This document shows, in pieces, positions 16,326-23,685 of a stretch of 64,000 bases of DNA. A program made the position numbers and the translations under genes. Each line of letters starts with the position of its first letter. Positions within the stretch are counted from its first letter, which is position 1. The stretch comes from Prevotella lacticifex (GTDB lineage: Bacteria > Bacteroidota > Bacteroidia > Bacteroidales > Bacteroidaceae), in NCBI RefSeq assembly GCF_019973375.1, contig NZ_BPTV01000001.1:434001-498000 (forward strand), in the 5' to 3' direction. Below the pieces are notes generated by a model, which made no database searches, was not told where the DNA came from, and saw only the letters and a program-made list of their open reading frames with translations.

Positions 16326-17403
16326 GCCAGTGACGGCCAAGAGCCTGAGCTGGACTTACATGATCCAGGGCAACACTTTTGCGCGTGCCTACAAGGATAC
16401 TTTGAGCGATTTTCCCACTTGGGTTAAGAAAGAGAATGTCGATGATGGAATACTTATCGCCAAGAACCTCGGCCCGAGGCTCGGTATTGACGAGTCTGAG
16501 TTCGGGCATGAGGTGTACACGATTCTCCACAACAAGGATGCGCATGGCAAGAAGGGCGCCATCGTTGCTATTGTCAAGGGCACCGACCCCGAGACAGTTG
16601 CCAAAGCCCTGAGAAAGATGCCGCAAAAGGATCGGGAAGCGGTAGGGCTGGTCTCCATGGACCTGAGCGACAGCATGCGCTCTATCGTGAGAATGGCCTT
16701 CCCTAATGCCATGGTGGTACGCGACTGCTTCCATGTCATGAAACGAGGTGGTGAAGGGATCGAGGAACTGCGCATGAAATACAAGCGGGAAGCTGTCAAG
16801 GATGTAAACCGCCAGAAGGCAGAGTTCAAGAAACACCTGGAACAACTCGCCAAGCAACGCAAGTACTATCGTAACAGCAGGAAAAAGCAAGGTAAGAAGC
16901 GATGCAAGGGTAAGCGCCGAGGCCGCAAGCCAATGCGGCTGAATACAAGGTTTGAGCCCAAGAGGCTGAGCAATGGAGAGACCTTGGTAGAAGCTCTGAC
17001 CCGGTGCAAGAAGCAACTGGGCAGATGCTATGGCGACTGGAGCATAAACCAGAAGAAGAGGGCAAGGATCTTGTTCCGGCTTTTCCCGAAACTGAAGGAG
17101 GCGTATTGGCTGATAAACGATCTCCGAGCAATCTTTCGTACGAAGTCTAGCACCAAGGAGACTGCGAAGAAAGCGCTTGAAGGATGGTACAAGAAGGTCA
17201 CCAAGTCTACCCTTAGAGAGATTAAATCCGTAAAACAGTCTATCCAGCACTACGAGGACGAGATACTCAATTACTTTATCAACAGAGACACTAATGCTTC
17301 TGCAGAATCGCTCAACTCCAAGATGAAAGCCTTCAGGTCATGCCTGAAGGGGATAAGGGATATACCCTTCTTTTTCTATAGATGTATTACCGTCTTTGGT
17401 TAG
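16315..17403 (+). CDS. DDE transposase of ISAon1-like element, copy 1
   Basis: A 362-aa transposase of ISL3 type. Recognisable: GIDESEFGHEVYTIL (first Asp, near residue 61), SMDLSDSMRSIV followed by NAMVVRDCFHVMK (second Asp region), and the C-terminal NASAESLNSKMKAFR with the catalytic Glu. It ends ...VFG, with the stop codon lying in the right inverted repeat. Intact by eye. Compared with copy 2 the length agrees (360 aa after repair), but the sequences clearly differ, so these are related, not identical, elements. Confidence 0.85.
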   Translation: MDNEPVTAKSLSWTYMIQGNTFARAYKDTLSDFPTWVKKENVDDGILIAKNLGPRLGIDESEFGHEVYTILHNKDAHGKKGAIVAIVKGTDPETVAKALRKMPQKDREAVGLVSMDLSDSMRSIVRMAFPNAMVVRDCFHVMKRGGEGIEELRMKYKREAVKDVNRQKAEFKKHLEQLAKQRKYYRNSRKKQGKKRCKGKRRGRKPMRLNTRFEPKRLSNGETLVEALTRCKKQLGRCYGDWSINQKKRARILFRLFPKLKEAYWLINDLRAIFRTKSSTKETAKKALEGWYKKVTKSTLREIKSVKQSIQHYEDEILNYFINRDTNASAESLNSKMKAFRSCLKGIRDIPFFFYRCITVFG

Positions 17404-17515
17404 GCAGCGGCATCTGCCCGCCACGGACAATCCCCCTTGGGCCGTTAAATACCCAATTTTTTAATTACTCAAATGTGTAATTGAATACAATAAAATCTAA
17501 TGAGATGTTTTTGTC

Positions 17516-18430
17516 TTAAAAATATAAACTCAAAATCGAATAACAAGGAAAATATCCTTCATTACCAACTACGAGTTCTGGCTGTCTTCCTACGAATGTG
17601 AAGCCATTTCCGAGCTCAAGTAGGAAACGTGTGATATCTTTTGCGATTGCATCTTCTAAGTTACGCTCATTGTAGCCTCGTTCCAATGTGAGGAAATCCA
17701 GACGATAAGGGTCTTTCAGAACATTCATTGCAAGCTGACTTTGTTGTACTGGCAATTGGATCGAAAAGTTTGTTGTAGCATGACCATACTTGCTATAATC
17801 ATCAGCCTCGATAATATCTTCCAATTCACGTTTGCTGAGTCCTTCATCGATAATACGTTTAATGTAATAGAATGCTTCTTTGATGGATTCGCACTTAGAT
17901 GTAATGACCAAGTGATGTTTCCACGGCACGATTCCGAATATAGGCAGCATACCATTGTTTTCTAAAATATCAGATATTTTATCGTTCGATATGATTTCTG
18001 CACCTAATATGTGCAATTTTATATGGTTCTGATTTTCAGACTATTGTAATTTTGCACCTAATTGGTGCAAAATTTGTTTGTGCTCATCATCTGTCATATA
18101 AAACTCATACCATTCCTTCATGTAATAAAGGTTCCGCACAGAGAATCCTCGTACATCAGGGAAGGTAGTTTTAAAGTCAAGACAGAGTTGGTTTACCACT
18201 CCTGCACCCCATCTTGACTTTGCTTTTTTCTGTACGATATCACGTCCAAATAGCCAGTAAACTCTAACGCCCCGTAATTGGCTTGTAAAGCTACACGGTT
18301 ACGAATGTTCTGATAGCGATTTTTATCTCTTTCAGCCATTCGATATAGTCATTGTCTCCATGAAAAATCTTGGAGGTGACGAAATATGGTTTGTTCTTAT
18401 CTGCAATTTTATTGACTTGCTCTAATTTAT
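17516..18430 (-). pseudogene. Decayed DUF1016/YhcG-like PDDEXK nuclease gene
   Basis: Reading the reverse strand across frames gives, in order: YIEWLKEIKIAIRT; YWLFGRDIVQKKAKSRWGAGVVNQL; FPDVRGFSVRNLYYMKEWYEFY; then an in-frame TAG; then VPWKHHLVITSKCESIKEAFYYIKR and NVLKDPYRLDFLTL up to VGRQPELVVGNEGYF. This is the order of the YhcG-type family (DUF1016 N-terminal region, then PDDEXK domain). There are at least one frameshift and one nonsense codon, no start codon, and the catalytic ExK part is gone at the IS-proximal end. Such nucleases are frequent in restriction and defence islands. Confidence 0.8.
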
Positions 18431-18431
18431 A

Positions 18432-18830
18432 TTATTTTGCGGTATATATTATAACCACTCCCAATATAATAGCTAATACAAAGTTTATAGCCAAGCTATA
18501 ATTCAGTCTTGACTCAACCTTATTCAAAGAATTCCTGAAAGAGTCTGTAGCTTCAGAAAGTTTTTGAGATGCAGAATTGGCAGAGTCAATTACAGACTTG
18601 CGGTCTTTCTCAAAAGCAGCAACCTTCTGATTGTAATCAGTCCCAATGGCAGCAACAAGTTCTTTGACTTTTGTAGTCAAGTTTCTCAGTTGAGTCACAT
18701 ATTCGGATGTTGAATTGTGTAATCCATCATACGAATTTATTGTTCTTTCTACTTGTTTTCGAGCTGAGTCGATATTTTTAAGACCTTGCTCCAACTCCTT
18801 CAGGGAGTCATTGATTCTTTGGTCAATCAT
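18432..18830 (-). CDS. Small coiled-coil protein with C-terminal membrane anchor (operon gene 4)
   Basis: 132 aa. Residues 1-105 are heptad-rich and helical (LKELEQGLKNIDSARKQVE; SASQKLSEATDSFRN). Residues 110-130 (NYSLAINFVLAIILGVVIIY) form one transmembrane helix near the C-terminus. Its ATG overlaps the helicase stop codon by 4 nt (ATGA), so it was translationally coupled to the helicase gene. It could anchor or oligomerise the operon products at the inner membrane; this is inferred from shape only. No family recognised. Because of the insertions upstream its expression is now uncertain. Confidence 0.7.
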   Translation of the reverse strand: MIDQRINDSLKELEQGLKNIDSARKQVERTINSYDGLHNSTSEYVTQLRNLTTKVKELVAAIGTDYNQKVAAFEKDRKSVIDSANSASQKLSEATDSFRNSLNKVESRLNYSLAINFVLAIILGVVIIYTAK

Positions 18831-20110
18831 ATTTCTGTATATTTATTTTTGATGTTACTAAATGCTTTTACATGTTCTTCCAATTGGATTGCCAACTGGA
18901 TTTTGTTTATGTATTCTTTATCTTTTAGAGCAGCATGCTTGATAAGAAGTTGCGTAAACTCATCTATCAGGGCTGACTTACCTTCATCCATATACTGTTC
19001 ATACACAGCTTTATAATCATTGTAGAGTTCATCTTCCAGCATTTCGTTTGCCTCTTGTCCAAGATATAGGATGCAGAATACATTGATAAGGTTTAATACA
19101 GGATTCATTTCCGCAATGGCACGACGTATCAATCGAACAGCACCTTGAAGATGTTTTATATTATCCATTTGCGAGTCGTTGTTTACGATTTCTGCATCCA
19201 CGACTCTCATATACTTTCTCACAAGTTCAAAACTTGTAATCTTATCTTCTGAATAAATATCGTGGCTTGTGTCATCTTTCAATGAGAAAGGCACATCCTG
19301 TTGTAAGTTGGAATCGTATGTAACAAATCCCTCACGCGCATATTTAGAATTAAAGTAATAATAAATGAAGTCTTTTAGCTCCTCATTTGTTTCCTTCCAA
19401 TCCTTTTTTGAGCTAATGGCCATATTGCAGAACTGCTCCATATCAAGGATTCCTCGTGCTCGCTTATCGGCAATACTCTTATAAATAAAAGAAGTAAGGT
19501 GCTTCAAGCAAGCCATGATTACTCCTTCGTTATTGGCAAGTGCTTTTACCTCGGTCATCATGCTTTCTACCTTTTCAGCAGAATAATACTTGCGATAGTA
19601 CAGCCTGAGATGTTCGTAATATTCTGATTCGTCTTGGCAGATAGTCGTGATACGGAACGTTCGTTTTGAATAATCTTCTGTGAAATCATCAATTAGGCCT
19701 ACAACGCACATTCTATAAATAGCCTTCTGTATGGCATCCTTATAAACAGCAGAACCATAATCACGGATATAGCTATATCCACGACTATTTTTTAAATTTT
19801 TGGCATTATATGTATTGAATACAGGCATATTTTTTGCAGAAAGATACTTATTATATTCATCAAGGACTTTCTCGTCTTCTTCGTATGATATATAATAAGT
19901 TAATATTTGTCCCTTTTCATATCGCTTTATAAACTTGACAATGCCTTGTGAATTTACAATACACGGCTTGTCTATGTCATAAAACTCCTCATTACTAATC
20001 TTTACTTGTAGGTTATTCATAAGTAGTTCCATGACAAACAATTCAAACTCTTCACCAAGAAAGTTGCTATCATAGAAGAATTTGTTATTCGTGTAATCTG
20101 CAGAAAAATC
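18827..20110 (-). pseudogene. 3' part of the split RecQ-like helicase gene (operon gene 3)
   Basis: About 427 codons that were the C-terminal region of the helicase. Removing the IS and one copy of the 8-bp duplication joins ...KWQDF to SADYTNNKFFYDSNF in frame, leading into ...FELFVMELLMNNLQVKIS. The segment contains no recognised catalytic motif. It is helical and AT-rich, with a possible winged-helix-like part near IYRMCVVGLIDDFTEDY. An internal in-frame ATG at 20041 could allow a separate 404-aa product, but nothing shows that it is made. It overlaps the next gene by 4 nt. Confidence 0.8.
20103..20110. repeat. Target-site duplication GAAAAATC (left copy)
   Basis: A perfect 8-bp direct repeat with 23678-23685 flanks the ISAon1-like copy 2. 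Eight base pairs is the duplication size known for ISL3-type elements. Confidence 0.9.
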
Positions 20111-20197
20111 GGCGCAGGGGGATTTTTCCGTGGATGTCCCTGCACTCGCCTAACTAAAATATAGTGAAACAGCGTTGCTGATGTCGGGAAACTATGT

Positions 20198-20205
20198 TAC
20201 CTTTG
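20198..20205 (+). promoter_or_regulatory. Promoter inside IS copy 2
   Basis: TACCTTTG with a TTGCTG element about 20 nt upstream. The first ATG follows 4 nt later, so the transcript should be near-leaderless. Confidence 0.5.
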
Positions 20206-20209
20206 CAGC

Positions 20210-20650
20210 ATGGCAAAGAAACTATCGACATTCGACTACTCAACATTAGTCCGTTACATGCTGCCCGATGGCATCCTTGATTACTTCGAGATCACTAAGA
20301 TCGACGAAGAAGTTACTAACGAGAAGGACGAAACAGGCACCGTCATCCGTATTCTTCACATCTACCTTGACGAGCGCGACCTGCGTGACAAGGTCTGGCA
20401 TGACCTTCAGCCCAACGGTTTCACGGAGCCTCGCTTGTTCAATGACTTCCCACAACGCGAGCATAAAGTTCTGCTGCATGTCCGTCGCCGTCGTTGGTTG
20501 GACGGAGACGGTCACAACGTCGTCCTTGAAACCCTGCCTCTTGTGGCAGAGGGAACCTGCTACTCTGTAGAGTTTGCGGATTTCTTAAAAAAAATGGTTG
20601 GATGCCTTCCCAGTGACGGCCCAATGCGTGGGGCGCTTCTTCCGGACTGA
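20210..20650 (+). CDS. IS N-terminal ORF, copy 2
   Basis: 146 aa (MAKKLSTFDYSTLVRYMLPDG), homologous to the first ORF of copy 1 (shared LHIYLDE and LHVRRRRWL). A run of eight A (20587-20594) lies just before the overlap with the transposase frame. The transposase frame is open from 20589, so slippage on the A-run could fuse the two ORFs. Copy 1 lacks this A-run and has an ATG at the overlap instead. Intact, but its transposase partner is split. Confidence 0.7.
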   Translation: MAKKLSTFDYSTLVRYMLPDGILDYFEITKIDEEVTNEKDETGTVIRILHIYLDERDLRDKVWHDLQPNGFTEPRLFNDFPQREHKVLLHVRRRRWLDGDGHNVVLETLPLVAEGTCYSVEFADFLKKMVGCLPSDGPMRGALLPD

Positions 20651-21017
20651 CGGGAAGTACCTCGGGCGTGCCTACAAGGAGCATCTGAGTGGCTTTACGG
20701 ACTGGGACCAGAAGGAGCATGCCGGTGAGTGGGTGCTTCAAGAGAAGAACATGGGCGAGCGACTGTGCATAGACGAGACGATGCTTCACCATGACCTGAT
20801 CACGTTCCTCTCCAACAGGGACGGACACTGCAAGAAGGGAACACTCATAGCTGCAGTCAAGGGCACGACCGTTGCTGACGTGACGAAGCATTTTGACGAG
20901 ATACAAGAAGAGAGCCGAAATAAAGTCAAGGAGGTGTCGATGGACTTCTCCGACAGCATGATGGGCATTGTCAAGAAGTCCTTCCCACAGGCAGAGATAG
21001 TTATAGACCATTTCCAT
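20598..21017 (+). pseudogene. 5' part of split ISAon1-like transposase, copy 2
   Basis: About 140 codons (DAFPVTAQCVGRFFRT..., LCIDETMLHHDL, SMDFSDSMMGIVKKSF, IVIDHFH). The only start codon near the beginning of the frame is TTG at 20598, so it may be reached by frameshifting from the first ORF. The gene is cut after codon CAT at 21015-21017 by the nested IS and resumes at 22975 in the correct frame. Confidence 0.88.
21011..21017. repeat. Target-site duplication TTTCCAT (left copy)
   Basis: A 7-bp direct repeat with 22968-22974 flanks the nested IS. Confidence 0.85.
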
Positions 21018-22967
21018 TCTGAATTTTCAATTAATTTGTAGCGATAATCTTCTAAGACTCGTTTTTCTTTGGCCTTCCTCTTTTTCTACCTACCTTTTTC
21101 GACTTGTATCCCGGTTCACACCCGGCTGGGATGTCAAGCCCAAAAGCCTTCGCAATCTCTACCTGCTTCCCGACAAAAGGTGTTATCTTGGTGGTATGCC
21201 CCTGTCGCTCGATACATCTTATGTTCCTCATCTCGTCAAGCATGTCCAGTGAAGAGGCGAACATGCTGTGAAGGCCTGTCGTCTTCCAGATGTGTCTAAT
21301 ATATGATCCTATGACTAATCCGACGAACAAGATGAACAGCCTGCCGGTCTTACCGTCCTCGCTCCAATTTCTTTGTCTGTCAGAGCACATCTCCGTCTTC
21401 ATCTGCTGGAAGTACTTTTCCTGCTCGTCTCTCAATTTGTAGTGAGCCAGAGCTTGTGGCGCTGTCAAATCCAGCCCGAGCGTTACAATGGCGACAAACC
21501 CTAAAAGTCTGAGTGAGTCGTTGTACTTCTTCTCGTTCTTCTCAAACGACACGACATGCCTTTTCTTGTCCAGTTTTACGTCAAACATGCAGAAGTCCCT
21601 TTTGAGTGTCTCATCGTCAGGGGCTTCCTCTTTGCCATCAATCATCTGCTGAAGACTGCTTCTCTGCCCTTCGACTTTCATGTCTATGTTGATTTGCCCC
21701 TCGCTTCTCCACGAGGGATTGAAGAACAGATTCAGGCGCATCTTGCTTGCTGTCTTTTCGGACTTGCCCTTTCCATGTACCTTGTAGTCAATGTCGTACT
21801 GTTTGTAATACAGCTTGCTGTCAAGGTCTATCTCCATTCCGTCCGGACGGACATTGAAGTCTCCAAGGCTGTCTATTTTGTCGCTGATAAACTTGTGGCC
21901 GGTCTTCATACACATTATAGCGGGCTGGTCATGAAGAATGTTGTCCTCAAGGATTTGCACTGTCCCATAGCCCCTGTCCGTTATCATTACGTAATTCGTA
22001 AAACCGGCACAGCGCAGGTCAGACTGGATGACACCCATAGTGCGTGAGTCAGGGATGTTACCGGGAAACGACCTGTAATAGATGGGCATGTGGTTGCTGA
22101 GAGTATAGACTACAACTTCATTCGTCTGCGCCAAGGCAATGTTCTCCTTGTTGTGCCCCCAGCGTATGTCGGCCAGACTGCTCCCGTAAGCCGACCTGCT
22201 TGTGGAGTCAACAGCACAGAGCTCCATCTTTCCAATTCTTTCTGAACGAAGGCGCAACAAGGCCTGGCGGTCTTTCTCAGTGATTGACTGCGTAAGACGG
22301 GTGATGTCTCCCGGAGACATTTCGCGCGCGGACGGAGTCTTGGTGTATCTCTGCCAGCGAGCGAGCCTGCTGTAAGAATAGCTGGAAATATAGGGGAACA
22401 TGGCAAGCGTCATGATGTCATCCACTTTCTCCTTGTTTCCCTCGAACACTTTCTCCAGATCCTCGCGTATCTTAGTCTTCTCCGCAACTCTTTCCATAAG
22501 CCACACGTCGCCATACAGACGGTTCTGCGCATCTCCATTGTAGGTGGGTCTCCCTGCTTTCCTCGTACTTGGCAAAGAGTCCAGTTCACTCAAATCCCAT
22601 TCCTGTGGGAATAACAATTTCTTTCGCTCAGCAGGCGACATGTAGAGGTACACCTTGCCCGGAATGAACTTCAGGCTTTCGGTCACTGTGCCTAAATGAA
22701 TGCTTTTGTTCATGCGCTTACCGGTTGCCTCGTTCGTCACACGTGGACGTAGTGTAGCATATCTATATCCGTTATTGATGTGAAGCGTCACCTTGTGAGC
22801 AGTCTCATCGCTTATAGGTCTTGCCATTATACTATATCATTGATTACCGCTACAAATGTAACAATAATAAGTGAAATGGCAAAACATAACAAACTAAATA
22901 TTTACTGATTTATAGATAATTAGCTTTAGAGTGGGTATTATCGCTACAAATTAATCGAAAATTCAGA
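21018..22967 (-). mobile_element. Nested IS4-superfamily insertion sequence (1,950 bp)
   Basis: About 31-bp terminal inverted repeats, both starting TCTGAATTTTC, with one mismatch. They bound one transposase gene on the minus strand and are flanked by the TTTCCAT duplication. Inserted into the ISAon1-like transposase. Removing it plus one duplication restores that reading frame exactly. Confidence 0.93.
21052..22827 (-). CDS. IS4/IS1634-like DDE transposase
   Basis: A 591-aa transposase, apparently intact. Catalytic regions: first Asp in CAVDSTSRSAYGSSLADIRWG (near 210), second Asp in VMITDRGYGTVQ (near 290), and the C-terminal Glu segment LRDEQEKYFQQMKTEM, in the spacing typical of the IS4 superfamily. 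The tail is basic (KSKKVGRKRGRPKKN). The start ATG at 22827 is supported by a TACATTTG promoter on the reverse strand at 22853-22860. It occupies nearly the whole nested element. Confidence 0.88.
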   Translation of the reverse strand: MARPISDETAHKVTLHINNGYRYATLRPRVTNEATGKRMNKSIHLGTVTESLKFIPGKVYLYMSPAERKKLLFPQEWDLSELDSLPSTRKAGRPTYNGDAQNRLYGDVWLMERVAEKTKIREDLEKVFEGNKEKVDDIMTLAMFPYISSYSYSRLARWQRYTKTPSAREMSPGDITRLTQSITEKDRQALLRLRSERIGKMELCAVDSTSRSAYGSSLADIRWGHNKENIALAQTNEVVVYTLSNHMPIYYRSFPGNIPDSRTMGVIQSDLRCAGFTNYVMITDRGYGTVQILEDNILHDQPAIMCMKTGHKFISDKIDSLGDFNVRPDGMEIDLDSKLYYKQYDIDYKVHGKGKSEKTASKMRLNLFFNPSWRSEGQINIDMKVEGQRSSLQQMIDGKEEAPDDETLKRDFCMFDVKLDKKRHVVSFEKNEKKYNDSLRLLGFVAIVTLGLDLTAPQALAHYKLRDEQEKYFQQMKTEMCSDRQRNWSEDGKTGRLFILFVGLVIGSYIRHIWKTTGLHSMFASSLDMLDEMRNIRCIERQGHTTKITPFVGKQVEIAKAFGLDIPAGCEPGYKSKKVGRKRGRPKKNES

Positions 22968-22974
22968 TTTCCAT
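22968..22974. repeat. Target-site duplication TTTCCAT (right copy)
   Basis: Right-hand copy of the 7-bp duplication flanking the nested IS. Confidence 0.85.
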
Positions 22975-23637
22975 GTCATCCAGCTTTATACGACCAGGGG
23001 ACTTGATGCGATGCGCATGAAGCTCAAGCGCACCAACACGACCGAGGTCAAGAGAGAGGAGCGGGAGTTCAGAAAGCAGCAAGAGAAGCGGGCCAAGGCA
23101 AGGGACAGGTACGCCGAGACCCATGAGGTCAAGAAGAGCAAGAACGGCAAACGCCTCGGCAGGCCGCGCAAGCGGAAGAATGAAAAGTTTGAGCCGAAGA
23201 AACTCAGCAATGGAGAGACCAAAGCCGACTTGCTGACGCACGTAAGATACCCGCTGACGAAAAACCACAATGACTGGACTGACTTCCAGAAGGAGGAAAT
23301 GCGCCTGCTCTTTGAGATTGAGCCAAAGATGAAGGCTGCATACGGTCTGCTCTGCGCCCTGCGCAACATCTTCAGCAAGAAAAAGGACAGGAAGAGTGCA
23401 AAGAAAGCGCTCCATAAGTGGTACAAGAATGTCGGAAGAACCCGCATTCGGGAAATCATATCAGTACGTGACACCATCAAGGCCAAAGAGGAGTATGTGC
23501 TAAACTTCTTCAACAACAGGTCAACGAATGCGCCAGCCGAGTCGCTCAACTCAAAGATTAAGGGACTGCGTGCTCAGGTGCATGGGGTCAGTGACCTTCC
23601 CTTCTTCATGTTCCGCTGTTTCACGATATTTGGTTAG
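22975..23637 (+). pseudogene. 3' part of split ISAon1-like transposase, copy 2
   Basis: 220 codons that continue the transposase frame after the nested IS (VIQLYTTRGLDAMRMKLKR ... NAPAESLNSKIKGLR ... FTIFG). Together with 20598-21017 they give a 360-aa transposase, close to the 362 aa of copy 1. A downstream ATG at 23011 is open but would lack two catalytic residues. Confidence 0.88.
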
Positions 23638-23677
23638 GCGAGTGCAGGGGGCATCCACGGAAAAATCCCCCTGCGCC

Positions 23678-23685
23678 GAAAAATC
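23678..23685. repeat. Target-site duplication GAAAAATC (right copy)
   Basis: Right-hand copy of the 8-bp duplication flanking ISAon1-like copy 2; it is part of the helicase coding sequence. Confidence 0.9.

Larger units (their letters stand above)
15825..17443 (+). mobile_element. ISAon1-like (ISL3-type) insertion sequence, copy 1
   Basis: A 1,619-bp element with about 50-bp terminal inverted repeats (outer sequence GGCCCAAGGGGGATTGTCCG at both ends, two mismatches in about 50). It encodes a small N-terminal ORF and an overlapping DDE transposase ORF on the plus strand. There is no target duplication: the left flank is GATTTTTC and the right flank GTTAAATA. That implies a deletion or rearrangement next to one end. 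The ISAon1 name is from recall of similarly organised Bacteroidota transposases; the family placement is tentative. Confidence 0.88.
20111..23677 (+). mobile_element. ISAon1-like insertion sequence, copy 2, interrupted by a second IS
   Basis: A 3,567-bp composite. The outer inverted repeats begin GGCGCAGGGGGATTTTTCCG at both ends and extend about 48 bp with a few mismatches and a 1-nt indel. It is flanked by the GAAAAATC duplication. Without the inner element and its duplication it is about 1,610 bp, matching copy 1 (1,619 bp). It sits inside the RecQ-like helicase gene, antisense to it. Confidence 0.93.

Noticed and set aside
18827..20041. Independent 404-aa gene
   Set aside because: The reading frame extends upstream of its ATG to the IS boundary and joins the helicase frame exactly after removing the insertion, so it is treated as the helicase 3' part.
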